From JAKAWQ01 sp963840545 (lineage in GTDB: Bacteria > Pseudomonadota > Alphaproteobacteria > Acetobacterales > Acetobacteraceae): 64,000 bases of DNA. The position numbers and the translations under genes were made by a program. This document shows positions 54,031 to 62,241 of this stretch, in pieces; position 1 is the stretch's first letter, and each line of letters begins with the position of its first letter. The notes under the pieces were generated by a model. The model was not told the origin of the DNA and searched no databases. It worked only from the letters and a program-made list of their open reading frames with translations. The stretch lies in assembly GCA_963840545.1 (NCBI GenBank), contig CAWIZE010000001.1, positions 496,001-560,000 of the forward strand. The letters are read 5' to 3'.

Positions 54031-54731
54031 CAGGTGTTCGCGTTCGGGGCGGCGGTGTCGCCCCCGCCGGTCTGCACGCCGCTATGGGTATGGCCGAGCG
54101 CGCTCACGTTCTGCGTTCCTTCTCCGGCCGTCATGTCGCCCGTGGCCTTGATCGTGCCGGTGATGGTCATGTCGCCATTGCCGAACGTGCCCGAGAACGT
54201 CCCGATCGTGCCCGAGACCAGAAGGTTGCCCAGAACGCGCACGTTGCCGTCATTGCTGAGCTTGACCTGCGCGCCGATATGGTCCTGCAACAGCGTGGTG
54301 CCGTCGGCTCCGAGCACCACCTCATTGCCGAGCGGCGTCGAGATGGTCGCCGAGCCGCCGGCGCCGAGCGCCACGGTCAGCACATGGGCGGCGCGGTCAT
54401 AGCGGATGATCGTGCCGTCGCTGAACTGGATGCCGCGCGTGTCGGCGCCGGCCCAGCCCGGCGGGGTGTCCGCGGTCGAATAGATCGAGGCGACGACCGA
54501 GCCATATTCGTCGTGCTCGTCCATCAGCACCACGACCTGCTCGCCCACGTCCGGCATCCACCAGGCCTTGTCGTTCTGGCTGCCCTGCCCGTGCACCGGA
54601 AGCCAGTAGCTCACCACGCCATCGCGGTCCGGGAACTGCACCCGCACCTGACCGGCCGCGACGTTCTGCGCCGTCACCAGCCCGGTGCGGAACACGGGAT
54701 GGTGCTGCACGTAATAGGGGCGTCCGCTCAT
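54030..54731 (-). CDS. Baseplate assembly protein V (spike, P2 gpV-like)
   Basis: 233 residues. The N-terminal OB-fold has GLVTAQNVAAGQVRVQFPDR, then YWLPVHGQGSQNDKAWWMPD and GEQVVVLMDEHDEYGSVVAS, typical of gpV/gp45 proteins. The C-terminal beta-helix stem has short repeats (IGTFSGTFGNGDMTITGTIK) and ends SALGHTHSGVQTGG, the usual spike tip with HTH metal-binding residues. It forms the membrane-piercing spike trimer. Confidence 0.92.
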   Translation of the reverse strand: MSGRPYYVQHHPVFRTGLVTAQNVAAGQVRVQFPDRDGVVSYWLPVHGQGSQNDKAWWMPDVGEQVVVLMDEHDEYGSVVASIYSTADTPPGWAGADTRGIQFSDGTIIRYDRAAHVLTVALGAGGSATISTPLGNEVVLGADGTTLLQDHIGAQVKLSNDGNVRVLGNLLVSGTIGTFSGTFGNGDMTITGTIKATGDMTAGEGTQNVSALGHTHSGVQTGGGDTAAPNANT

Positions 54732-55816
54732 GGCCCTACGCCCCCGGCCTGGCTCGCGATGCTCTGCGCGCCGTCCTGAAGGCCGGTGACGGTCCGCAGC
54801 TCGAGCGTGGTGACGAACCCCTGCCGCGGCGTGATCTCGACCTGCACGCGCTCGACCAGATAGCTGTTCTCGTCCCACTTGCCGAAACCCTGCACGTTCA
54901 CCGTGTTTCCGGCGCGCCAGTTCAGCGTGCCGACCAGCGGGAATTGAATCCCGGTAGAGCGCATGTTCGCGGCCCAGAGGTTCGACTGCGCCTTGAGCGC
55001 GGCCTGCGTCCCGTTCTCGACCCGCACCACCGCCTTGTGCGTATCTGCCGATTCGATGGTCGGGTTCTGCATCTGGGCCTGGAACAGGGTCTTCGCGTAC
55101 GGGTTGAAGTAGGAAACCGTGGCCTGCTTGTAGGTCAGCTCGCCGAGGCCCTGGTGGCGGCACCGGACCTGTTGGCGGATCATCGATCGCGTCAGGACCG
55201 GCCCCGTCACGCTCTGCGCTTCCAGGCTTGGCCGACTGTAGAAGATCAACTGGCCGCCGCGGATCACGAAATCGTAATTGTGCTCGTGCGCGATCCTGAG
55301 CAGGAAGGCGAGATCGGTCTCCATCCGCTGCGTCACGCGCTGCCACACCGGATCGGGGCTCACCGCCGCAGTGACCGCCGTCATCCCGTGGTTCATCGCG
55401 ATCTGCGTCGCGATCTGCGTCAGGGTCTTCCCCTCATAGGCGACGCTGTTCCGCGTCCGGATCGCATTGTTGAGGCCCGCTTCCACCGCCATGATCGAGA
55501 ACACGTCCGGCGGCGTCGAAAGCCCCAGCTCGTCAAGCGAGAACGTGCCCGTGGTCCAGCTCGTGCCGCCCTGCCAGCCGAGCGTGCCCACGATCGTATC
55601 GGTGCCAAGCGTGAAGCCGTACTTCTGCCAGCGCTGGTCGATGTCCTGCACATCCACCTGAAACGTCGGCACCTCGCCGCCTGTCGCCTCCGAGTAGGCG
55701 ATGCGCTCCACCATCATGCCACTCGAGACATCGCTGCCATTGAGCGCGATCGTCCAGCATGGAACCGCAAGTGCGTTGCTGCCCGACGGCTGCCAAGGAG
55801 AGACCGTGGTGCTCAC
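54728..55816 (-). CDS. Late control D / tail hub protein (P2 gpD-like)
   Basis: 362 residues of the phage late control gene D family, the hub joining tube and spike (gp27/VgrG fold). Segments include ATGGEVPTFQVDVQDIDQRW, ETDLAFLLRIAHEHNYDFVI and LVERVQVEITPRQGFVTTLE. In P2 this protein also acts in late control; here only the structural role is inferred. Its stop overlaps gpV (ATGA). Confidence 0.88.
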   Translation of the reverse strand: MSTTVSPWQPSGSNALAVPCWTIALNGSDVSSGMMVERIAYSEATGGEVPTFQVDVQDIDQRWQKYGFTLGTDTIVGTLGWQGGTSWTTGTFSLDELGLSTPPDVFSIMAVEAGLNNAIRTRNSVAYEGKTLTQIATQIAMNHGMTAVTAAVSPDPVWQRVTQRMETDLAFLLRIAHEHNYDFVIRGGQLIFYSRPSLEAQSVTGPVLTRSMIRQQVRCRHQGLGELTYKQATVSYFNPYAKTLFQAQMQNPTIESADTHKAVVRVENGTQAALKAQSNLWAANMRSTGIQFPLVGTLNWRAGNTVNVQGFGKWDENSYLVERVQVEITPRQGFVTTLELRTVTGLQDGAQSIASQAGGVGP

Positions 55817-55817
55817 A

Positions 55818-56111
55818 TTACGGGCTCCACGGCGTCGTGCCCGCCGCCGACCCGGGTGCGGCGATCAGCGGGCAGTAGATGGTCGCCCCCTGCGGCAGCA
55901 CGGGCGAGATCGGTACCGTCGCGTTCCCCATGATCAGCCCGCTCACCTGCGTCGGATCGCCATAGGCACGCCACGCAATCGTATCCCAACGGTCCGCCGG
56001 CCCGGTCACGTAGGAGAGATATTGCGGCGTCGGCGGCGCCGCCGCCGTCCCTGCCGGGACCATCCCATAGGCGGCGGCAAACTCCGCGGGTGTCATCACG
56101 CTACCGCTCAT
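55818..56111 (-). CDS. Tail protein X-like (LysM-type)
   Basis: 97 residues. The region YVTGPADRWDTIAWRAYGDP then IMGNATVPISPVLPQGATIY follows the pattern of P2 gpX, a LysM-like tail protein (DTLDxIAWRxYGD…NPHL…LPxGxxI). It sits between gpU and gpD as in P2-like phages. Confidence 0.82.
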   Translation of the reverse strand: MSGSVMTPAEFAAAYGMVPAGTAAAPPTPQYLSYVTGPADRWDTIAWRAYGDPTQVSGLIMGNATVPISPVLPQGATIYCPLIAAPGSAAGTTPWSP

Positions 56112-56120
56112 CTCGCTCCC

Positions 56121-56714
56121 TCAGAGCGCCCCGGTCCGCGTCATCACCGAGGTCGCGACCTCTGCGAACTCCGACGTCGGCACCACCTGCCCAATCGTGC
56201 TGCCCGCCGTGTAGATCGCAGCGAACCCCCCCGGCACGCCGACGATGCCAGCTGCCGGCGCCGCGGCCGTCACCGTGGGCGCACCCGTCGGCAGCGTCGG
56301 TTGCCACTCCGAAAGCACGAGCCTGGCATCGATATGCTGTGCCATACCGGAGTAGCGCCACTGGTCGCTCGCCACCAGTTGCGTGATGACGAACTGGCCC
56401 TCGCTCTGCCCGGCACCGAAGACCAGAGACTGCGGCTGGTGCGCCGTTCGTGCCTGGTCGAGCAGCGCCACCGCGCTGTCCGGGTCGCACCACATCACGT
56501 GCAGACGGATCCCCATCGTGATCTGCTCGAGATCGTCATAGGTCCATTGCAGCACGGGTCGCGCGGTGAGCAGCGGCAGCTTGGCGTAATTGCTCCGCCG
56601 CGACCGGGTCAGGGTCTCGGGCGATCCGAGGAGCATGAACGATACGCTGCCGAACGCCGCGAAATCCCCGAACCCGAGCGCCGAGAGCGCCGCGCCGACG
56701 ACGGACCCGCTCAT
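56121..56714 (-). CDS. Tail protein U-like (P2 gpU)
   Basis: 197 residues. SVSFMLLGSPETLTRSRRSN and DDLEQITMGIRLHVMWCDPD then FVITQLVASDQWRYSGMAQH match the tail-terminator/gpU family of contractile phages. The C-terminal 60 residues are an Ala/Pro/Thr-rich extension. The ATG overlaps the tape measure stop (ATGA). Confidence 0.85.
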   Translation of the reverse strand: MSGSVVGAALSALGFGDFAAFGSVSFMLLGSPETLTRSRRSNYAKLPLLTARPVLQWTYDDLEQITMGIRLHVMWCDPDSAVALLDQARTAHQPQSLVFGAGQSEGQFVITQLVASDQWRYSGMAQHIDARLVLSEWQPTLPTGAPTVTAAAPAAGIVGVPGGFAAIYTAGSTIGQVVPTSEFAEVATSVMTRTGAL

Positions 56715-58636
56715 GGCCCACCCATCGTCATGCCACCGGGATGCATCGCTTCGTTCCCATAGTCCTGCATCGTCGAGCGCCGCGACTGGGTTTGCAACCT
56801 CCGGATCTGTTGATTCACGGCATCACCGATGGCACCGGAGTTCTTCTCCCACCACTCGCTCAGAAACGCGCCCAGGCTCGCATAGTCCCCCAACATGTCT
56901 CCCTGCACCGTGACGGTCAGGGGCGCATTGACCGTAATCTCGGATGGCGGGGGCAGAGAGGGCGGAGCAACCGCCAAATGGTGAGCCTTGATCCAATCCG
57001 GCTCGTTCTTGATCATGGACTCCGGGTACACTGCGCCGGCTCCAATGGCGGTGCCCGCAGCCGCTCCCGCCAGGCCCCCGGCCGACCAGCCGGCTATAGC
57101 CCCGAGGGCAGCGTGGCCAACCAGGGATGCGGCGAATTTATACCTGCTCAGGAAGTTCTCTACCGCCTCCAGCAATCCGAGGAAGCCCATCTCCAACATC
57201 GTAAAGTCCGGCAAGATCGCGGCCGCCAACAGGTTCCCGATATCCCGCAACCGGGCCAGGCTCTGCTCGAACTGCTGCAACGGAGTCGCCGCGACCATCG
57301 CCCGTTGCGCGGCCGCCCCCGGCATGCCGGCAATAGCTTTCTCGAAGTCCGTGAAACTCCCCTGTTGCAGGGCGCGCGGCGTCGTGTCGGGCATGCCCCG
57401 GATGCCGAACGCCTGATGGAGCACGTCAGTGAGATCGGTCGATCTGTGGTGCGCTCCGTAAGATCGGATATCGGCGAGGATCTTGCCCAGATCCACGCCG
57501 CCCTCGGCGTTCAGCACGGTCAGGCGCGCGGCCGCATCCGTGACGCCGAGGTCGCGCAGCGCCTGCACATGCGCCGTCATGTCCCGGAACTGCGGGGCGT
57601 TCTCGCCCATGGCCTGCGCCGCCGCCGCGCGCTCCTGCGCGAGCCCTGCGTTCATCGGCCCGCCGGTCGTAAGCGCTCCAAGGATCATCTGGCCCACGGC
57701 GTTTCCGGCCGATTGCCCAAGGCCGACATGCATGAGATAGCCGATTGCCTCAGTCGCCTGGTCGATATTCGTCCCCCCCGCCGCCGCCGCGGCCGCCGGC
57801 AGCCCGCCCGTCATCGTCGCCTCGACGCTCGAGAGCGAGCTATGGGTGCTCTCGGCGATAGCGAGAATTTTGTCCAGCGCGGGCGCGAGCTGCCCGGCGC
57901 TATAGCGCTGCGTCATATCGGCATAACCGATCGTCGCCTTGGGATTGTCCGCAATCGAGCCTAGTCCTCGTACCTTGCCCACTTCGGCCATCGTGAGCGC
58001 GGATGGAAAGACGCCGGCGAACTTCTCGATGCCTGTGGCTCCTGTGAAGTCGCCCATCTGCGCGGCACCGAGCATCGCCTGCGCGGTCTCTTGCTCGGTA
58101 TAGCTCGTTCCCACGGCGGACACGCGCGCGAGCTCATGCAACAGGTCGAAGTCCCGCTCCCGCTGCGCCCCCATCAGCCCCGGCACGTTGAAAGCAGAGA
58201 GCGTCTGTGTCAGCGCCTGGTTCTCGCCCATCGCTTCACTGATCGATTTGTAGAAACCGTGGCCGATTGCCCGTTGGGAGGGGCTGAGTTCCTGCCCGTC
58301 AGTTCCGCTCAAGTGGTCGAGGGAAAAGCTGCGACCGTCCCCTCCCTGCCCCCCGCCGCCGCCCGTAGTGCCACCCCCACCAGACGACAGGAAATTGCCC
58401 GCTCCCTCGGCGCTCGATGCGAGCACCGCCGCTATCCTGTCGATCGAGTCCACGGCGCGGGTGATGCCGTTCGCCGCACTCCCGATGCCGCGAGAGGCTG
58501 AGTTGATAGCGTCGGACAACCGCTCGAGCGCGCCCTGCAGGCCGGCGATCCGCTCGAGCACCTGAGCCAACGGCTCCACGGACTCACCGACAGCCGTGAA
58601 CGGCGCCGAGACGCCTCCGACGCTCTGGAATGCCAT
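56711..58636 (-). CDS. Phage tail tape measure protein
   Basis: 641 residues; sets tail length and is injected with the DNA. The N-terminal coiled-coil region (GESVEPLAQVLERIAGLQGA) and a glycine-rich hinge (GGGGTTGGGGGQGG) are followed by the tape measure core with SVGTSYTEQETAQAM-like VSAVGTSYTEQETAQAMLGA and GGLPAAAAAAGGTNIDQATE. A hydrophobic, glycine-rich membrane segment (about 525-560) follows. It lies between the assembly-chaperone genes and gpU, the standard position. Confidence 0.9.
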   Translation of the reverse strand: MAFQSVGGVSAPFTAVGESVEPLAQVLERIAGLQGALERLSDAINSASRGIGSAANGITRAVDSIDRIAAVLASSAEGAGNFLSSGGGGTTGGGGGQGGDGRSFSLDHLSGTDGQELSPSQRAIGHGFYKSISEAMGENQALTQTLSAFNVPGLMGAQRERDFDLLHELARVSAVGTSYTEQETAQAMLGAAQMGDFTGATGIEKFAGVFPSALTMAEVGKVRGLGSIADNPKATIGYADMTQRYSAGQLAPALDKILAIAESTHSSLSSVEATMTGGLPAAAAAAGGTNIDQATEAIGYLMHVGLGQSAGNAVGQMILGALTTGGPMNAGLAQERAAAAQAMGENAPQFRDMTAHVQALRDLGVTDAAARLTVLNAEGGVDLGKILADIRSYGAHHRSTDLTDVLHQAFGIRGMPDTTPRALQQGSFTDFEKAIAGMPGAAAQRAMVAATPLQQFEQSLARLRDIGNLLAAAILPDFTMLEMGFLGLLEAVENFLSRYKFAASLVGHAALGAIAGWSAGGLAGAAAGTAIGAGAVYPESMIKNEPDWIKAHHLAVAPPSLPPPSEITVNAPLTVTVQGDMLGDYASLGAFLSEWWEKNSGAIGDAVNQQIRRLQTQSRRSTMQDYGNEAMHPGGMTMGGP

Positions 58637-58822
58637 CCTCTACTCCCGGACGCGGCACCGCGCGCGCTATCGGCGCGAGCACGCGCAAAACCGTCACTGG
58701 AAACGCCTGCATGATGAAGTGCGGTACCGCGCCGTGCCTGCCGCCGGCACCCGTCTTCCTTCCTCGGCCCCAAGCAAGAGGTTCGCCGAGGATACCCTCC
58801 GCCAAACCCCGGGCGTTCCCTG
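58637..58822. other. Short gap upstream of the tape measure gene
   Basis: 186 bp without a convincing gene. A minus-strand frame (58584-58805) overlaps the tape measure start and lacks a ribosome-binding site. Confidence 0.4.
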
Positions 58823-59071
58823 TTACGGCTTGGTGCCCCGGCGCACGCCTTCGGCGATAATCGCTGCCATGCGCTCAGCCTCGCGCGCCTCAGCCCGCCC
58901 CACCACAATCTTGGCCCGACGATAAGCAAGGAACGGAACCACGATCCACCAGACCACCAGTATCCACGCATCCGTGTCGGTGACGACCTGACGCGATACC
59001 AACAACCAAACAGCCGGGACTATGATCCAGCCGACCAATGTTCGCCAGAGAGTGGACCAGAAGACGCGCAT
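58823..59071 (-). CDS. Small phage membrane protein
   Basis: 82 residues with two hydrophobic helices (TLVGWIIVPAVWLLVSRQVV and WILVVWWIVVPFLAYRRA) and a charged helical tail (VVGRAEAREAERMAAIIAEG). The ATG at 59071 is chosen over the ATG at 59095 because GGAGGTGCG precedes it directly. Its place between chaperone and tape measure is unusual for a membrane protein. It may be a late holin-like or superinfection-exclusion protein; the function is unknown. Confidence 0.65.
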   Translation of the reverse strand: MRVFWSTLWRTLVGWIIVPAVWLLVSRQVVTDTDAWILVVWWIVVPFLAYRRAKIVVGRAEAREAERMAAIIAEGVRRGTKP

Positions 59072-59113
59072 CGCACCTCCATTCTTGCCGCCCATCGATC
59101 CCGCTGTCCAGCA

Positions 59114-59218
59114 TCAGCGTTGCCGCCCGGTCGCCTCGGCATAGACCCGCATCACCAACCGCCAGCTCGCGATCTCGTCCACGTCCATCGCATCAAGCTC
59201 GCCCGGGTGAAACCCCAT
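59114..59218 (-). CDS. Very small GpE-like phage tail protein
   Basis: 34 residues, MGFHPGELDAMDVDEIASWR then LVMRVYAEATGRQR. Proteins of the P2 gpE/GpE family have this short pattern (HWxPSELxxMxxxELxxW) and follow the tail assembly chaperone directly before the tape measure region, as here. It is too short for standard gene calling but the position and pattern support it. Confidence 0.6.
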   Translation of the reverse strand: MGFHPGELDAMDVDEIASWRLVMRVYAEATGRQR

Positions 59219-59248
59219 GCGCGATCATCTCGCCGAGCGCCGCCGGGC

Positions 59249-59575
59249 TCAGCTCTGCGCCGGCGCCGGCGCGGCCGGAGAAGGGCGCGGCTTCCGCACC
59301 TCCTCGAGCAGCTTCTCGGCGTCCTCGGCGTCGAGATCGTCCATCCCTTCCATCGTGGTGGGCTTGCCGTCGATCTTCGCCATCCGCGCGATCAGCGCAT
59401 AGAGATAGCGCGTGCCGTCGAACGGCTGACCGACCGCGGCGAGCGCGAGCCGCACATCCTTGCCGGTTCCGCGCCGGAACTGCGCCTTCTTGCCGCTCGG
59501 CAGCGCGAGATCGGGCCCCCACACTTCGCCGGCCGCCGACCCATCCGGCACCTCGATCTTTATCCCCTGGTTCAC
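59249..59575 (-). CDS. Phage tail assembly chaperone
   Basis: 108 residues. MNQGIKIEVPDGSAAGEVWG-like N-terminus (GTG start), then FRRGTGKDVRLALAAVGQPF and LYALIARMAKIDGKPTTMEG, MDDLDAEDAEKLLEEV match the Mu gp41-type chaperone family. It keeps the tape measure protein soluble while tube subunits load. The GTG at 59575 overlaps the stop of the papain-like gene (GTGA) and has GGAGGGAAG upstream. The -1 frame stays open past its stop to 59193 with protein-like sequence, so a -1 frameshift product is possible. Confidence 0.78.
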   Translation of the reverse strand: MNQGIKIEVPDGSAAGEVWGPDLALPSGKKAQFRRGTGKDVRLALAAVGQPFDGTRYLYALIARMAKIDGKPTTMEGMDDLDAEDAEKLLEEVRKPRPSPAAPAPAQS

Positions 59576-60369
59576 GCCGCTTCCCTCCGCAAACCCGCCA
59601 TGTCCGCCTCGAGCTGTCCCCAATCCACGCTCGCCGCGCGGCCGCCCCCGGTCACGAAATCCCGGCTCAGCAGGCCGTATGCCTCGCTCGCATAAGCGGC
59701 CCAGAAGCGCCACGTGATCTGCTTCAACGCGCCCCAGGTCACGCACGTCACGCCGCCCGGGCCGTAGCCCACGATCGGCACCGCGTGTCCGCCCCAGCTC
59801 CCGGGCTCGTAATTCCCGACAAGCGCCGCCGCCGCCGCAGGCGCGTCCCACAAATCCATCTGCTGCGCGGCGATCGGCAGCTCGATTCCGGCATAGACCA
59901 CGCCGAGCCACGCCACGCCCGCCCGCACCTCGTCCTGCTCCGCCGGGTCGATCGTGCAGAACCCGCTGAGCATGTCGGCAGCACCACCGCACGCCAAGCC
60001 GGCCCCGTTCCATCGTGTCAGCACGTCCACTGCGTTCACGCCACGATCGCTGCTCGGCTCGCCCGGCCGGTAGCCGAACGCCTCATAGCCGGCCAGCGCC
60101 TCCGCATTGCTCATCACCCGCATCCGCTCCGCCACAGCGGTCCAGAGCTGCACCGCATGCCCGACCGCGGCGATGGTGCAATCGCCGATCGTGTCGTTGT
60201 CGAGCATCGGCCAGCTCGCCACCGCGCCGCCGCGCTCGCAGTTCGCCGGCACCGGTGGGAGGGCCGGACCGCCCGGCGCCGTCGCACCCATGTAGCGCCA
60301 CAACGACCGCAACCGCCGCTCGTCGCGCCGCGGCCGCTTGCCGAGCTTCATCCCCGAATGATCGGCCAT
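59572..60369 (-). CDS. Papain-fold (C1-like) cysteine protease-like protein in the phage operon
   Basis: 265 residues. The nucleophile region LDNDTIGDCTIAAVGHAVQL has Cys64 in the right context, and SWGGHAVPIVGYGPGG has His195, followed by CVTWGALKQITWRFWAAY. This matches the papain layout Cys…His…NSWG, except that the usual Asn before the tryptophan is Thr211. The N-terminus (RPRRDERRLRSLWRYMG) is basic. Similar proteins occur in prophages of alphaproteobacteria. It may process a tail protein, digest a host protein, or be inactive. Confidence 0.75.
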   Translation of the reverse strand: MADHSGMKLGKRPRRDERRLRSLWRYMGATAPGGPALPPVPANCERGGAVASWPMLDNDTIGDCTIAAVGHAVQLWTAVAERMRVMSNAEALAGYEAFGYRPGEPSSDRGVNAVDVLTRWNGAGLACGGAADMLSGFCTIDPAEQDEVRAGVAWLGVVYAGIELPIAAQQMDLWDAPAAAAALVGNYEPGSWGGHAVPIVGYGPGGVTCVTWGALKQITWRFWAAYASEAYGLLSRDFVTGGGRAASVDWGQLEADMAGLRREAA

Positions 60370-60373
60370 CGCG

Positions 60374-60874
60374 TCAAGCCTTCGGGGGCAGCATGCGCGG
60401 CGCCGGGATCGGCACGGGCGGCGCAACAGGCGCGACCTTCTCCGGCACGCTCAGCGCCATTGCCAAAGGCGTCGCCGGCGCGGCCGCGAGCCCCGCCACG
60501 AGCGCATCGATCACCGCCATGCCCGCATCGATCGCGGTCTTCGTCGCCGGATCGATCGGCATCACGGCGAGAACCGCTGCGATGTCCGAACTCACTGTTT
60601 CGGCAAGCTGCGCCGGCGTTTCGCTCGCCTGCGCGGCCTGGAATGCCGCCACCGCGGCCTGCGCCGGGGCGAGTACGTTCTCGATCGCCTGCGCCTCTGC
60701 CGGGCTCGTGGTGGCCGCGCTCGTATAGATCGTCGCGCCAGCGTCGAGCGCCGCCATGATCGCCGCCGCCTCGGCCTGCGCGCCGGCGACGCTCACCACG
60801 GGTTGCGTCGCGTTCTGCGCACAGCCGGCCAGAAGCGCCAGCGCCGCGGCGCCCGCCAGCACGCCCCCGCGCAT
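60374..60874 (-). CDS. Phage lipoprotein, possible spanin component
   Basis: 166 residues. A lipoprotein signal (MRGGVLAGAAALALLAGCAQ) puts the acylated Cys at 18. The mature part is almost all helical and alanine-rich (AEAAAIMAALDAGATIYTSA, AQAAVAAFQAAQASETPAQL) with a proline-rich tail. Its position after a small membrane protein and an endolysin fits an outer-membrane lysis lipoprotein, but it is larger than Rz1. The ATG overlaps the stop of the previous gene (TGATG). Confidence 0.68.
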   Translation of the reverse strand: MRGGVLAGAAALALLAGCAQNATQPVVSVAGAQAEAAAIMAALDAGATIYTSAATTSPAEAQAIENVLAPAQAAVAAFQAAQASETPAQLAETVSSDIAAVLAVMPIDPATKTAIDAGMAVIDALVAGLAAAPATPLAMALSVPEKVAPVAPPVPIPAPRMLPPKA

Positions 60875-61113
60875 CACTTCCCCACCTTCTGCAGCTCGCT
60901 CCCGGCCTTGATCGCGTCCGCCACCAGCGTCTCGATGTCCTCTTTCGCCACGCTGTTGTCCGGGATCACCATCGCAACGACCGCGCCGACCGCCACCGGC
61001 ACTGCCGCCTGCCACGTCATCTGGCCCTGCATCACCGCAACGGCGGTGCCGAGCATCCCCGCGAGCGCCGCCTGATTGAGCGGCGCCTTGAAAAACGCCA
61101 TGATCTTGTTCAC
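60874..61113 (-). CDS. Small phage membrane protein, holin candidate
   Basis: 79 residues. VNKIMAFFKAPLNQAALAGM leads to one or two hydrophobic helices (LGTAVAVMQGQMTWQAAVPV, AVGAVVAMVIPDNS) and a charged amphipathic tail (KEDIETLVADAIKAGSELQK). A GTG at 61113 with AGGAGAGAAATC upstream is the probable start; an ATG at 61101 is internal. It lies directly after the endolysin gene. It may be a holin, but no experiment-level signature is visible. Confidence 0.65.
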   Translation of the reverse strand: MNKIMAFFKAPLNQAALAGMLGTAVAVMQGQMTWQAAVPVAVGAVVAMVIPDNSVAKEDIETLVADAIKAGSELQKVGK

Positions 61114-61123
61114 GATTTCTCTC

Positions 61124-61666
61124 CTACAGCATCGTCGCGGCCTGGAAGGCGAGCGCGGCGCAGCGCCGCGACCAGCCCAGGCCAAACGTCGAGAAATTCG
61201 GATCGCAGCCGAGCGCCGCGATCCGCTGCGCCAGCACCTCCGCGCACAAATCCGCTGCCCCCCCCGACCACGCCCTCACCGCCGCGAGCGTCGCCGGTCC
61301 GATATTCCCATCCGTGGTCGCGCCCACCACGACCTGCAGCCAGATGCCCGATTGCGAAACCCCGCTGTTCACCGCCGCGTCGAGCACGACCAGCACCAGC
61401 GCCGGCGGCAGCGCATCGCCCTGGATCGGCGTCCAATAGTCCTGCGCATAGATCGCCTCGGCCTCGGCCTCGGTCAGGCTCGCGATGTCGAGCGTCGGAT
61501 AAGCTGCCGCGCTGATCCCGAAATTCGTCCCGTTGCACTGGCCCGAGCCCACCGCGCCGCCGGTCCAGTTCCCCGGATCGCCCGGATCGTTCGTGTAGCC
61601 GCCCTCCTCGGCGATCACCCACGCCACCGCGGCCTGAAATGCCGCACTCCCGGTCGCCCCGCTCAC
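61124..61666 (-). CDS. GH108-type endolysin (N-acetylmuramidase)
   Basis: 180 residues. The catalytic Glu is in VIAEEGGYTNDPGDPGN, the hallmark of glycoside hydrolase family 108. The C-terminal peptidoglycan-binding-like part (VVVGATTDGNIGPATLAAVR) is the PF09374 domain. No signal peptide is present, so export relies on a holin. The GTG at 61666 overlaps the stop of the 25-aa membrane peptide (GTGA); a GTG at 61675 is the alternative start. Confidence 0.9.
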   Translation of the reverse strand: MSGATGSAAFQAAVAWVIAEEGGYTNDPGDPGNWTGGAVGSGQCNGTNFGISAAAYPTLDIASLTEAEAEAIYAQDYWTPIQGDALPPALVLVVLDAAVNSGVSQSGIWLQVVVGATTDGNIGPATLAAVRAWSGGAADLCAEVLAQRIAALGCDPNFSTFGLGWSRRCAALAFQAATML

Positions 61667-61740
61667 AGGCCGCACTCCGCAAGGATCACCACGAGCCCAA
61701 CGAGCAGCACGATGCCGATGCAGATCGCGTCAACCGCCAT
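61663..61740 (-). CDS. 25-aa transmembrane peptide upstream of the endolysin
   Basis: MAVDAICIGIVLLVGLVVIL then AECGL: one membrane helix and little else. GGAG lies 9 bases before the ATG at 61740, and the stop overlaps the endolysin GTG. This tight coupling favours a real gene. It could be a minimal holin, an antiholin, or a leader that sets endolysin translation. Confidence 0.55.
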   Translation of the reverse strand: MAVDAICIGIVLLVGLVVILAECGL

Positions 61741-61797
61741 TGAAGATCTCCGATGTGCAACGGCCGCCTCGCCGCTGCTGCGCCGGCGGCGCCTGTC

Positions 61798-62241
61798 TCA
61801 GGGCGCTTGCTTCGGCGGCAACGCCGGCGCCGGCGCCGGATAGAACATCGCCGGCCCGCGCTGGTCGCCTCCGACAGCGCCGCCATGTCCGGGCTGCCCC
61901 ATGCGCACTTGCGTCCGCCGTCGCCTGGCCTGCTCGGCCGCGTCATGCAGCGCCGCGGCGTCGGCCTCAGACCACGGCAGCGCGAGCGCGATCGGGGCGC
62001 GCGCGCCAGGTGCCATCAGCCACACATAGATCGCCCGCGGCTCGTCGAGCTCAAACGCCGCCACGGTGCCGCTCGGCACGCCCAGCAGCACCGGCCGCGG
62101 CTGGCCGAGGCTTGCCCACCACACCGCCCCGAGTGCCGCCACAAGGCAGCAGAACGCACTGGCCCGCAGCCACGGCCGCCGCCCGAAGAGCGACACCGCG
62201 CCGACCACGACCGCCGCCGCCGCGAACGCCCCGGCGCCCAT
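61798..62241 (-). CDS. Phage membrane protein of unknown function
   Basis: 147 residues. Two hydrophobic segments at the N-terminus (GAFAAAAVVVGAVSLF and ASAFCCLVAALGAVWWASLG) are followed by a soluble region (SGTVAAFELDEPRAIYVWLM, EADAAALHDAAEQARRRR) and a proline-rich end. The ATG shares a base with the MotB-like stop (TGATG), so it is the third member of a coupled group. Confidence 0.65.
   Translation of the reverse strand: MGAGAFAAAAVVVGAVSLFGRRPWLRASAFCCLVAALGAVWWASLGQPRPVLLGVPSGTVAAFELDEPRAIYVWLMAPGARAPIALALPWSEADAAALHDAAEQARRRRTQVRMGQPGHGGAVGGDQRGPAMFYPAPAPALPPKQAP

Noticed and set aside
58584..58805. A 73-codon minus-strand frame before the tape measure gene
   Set aside because: Overlaps the tape measure start, no ribosome-binding site and no recognisable sequence.
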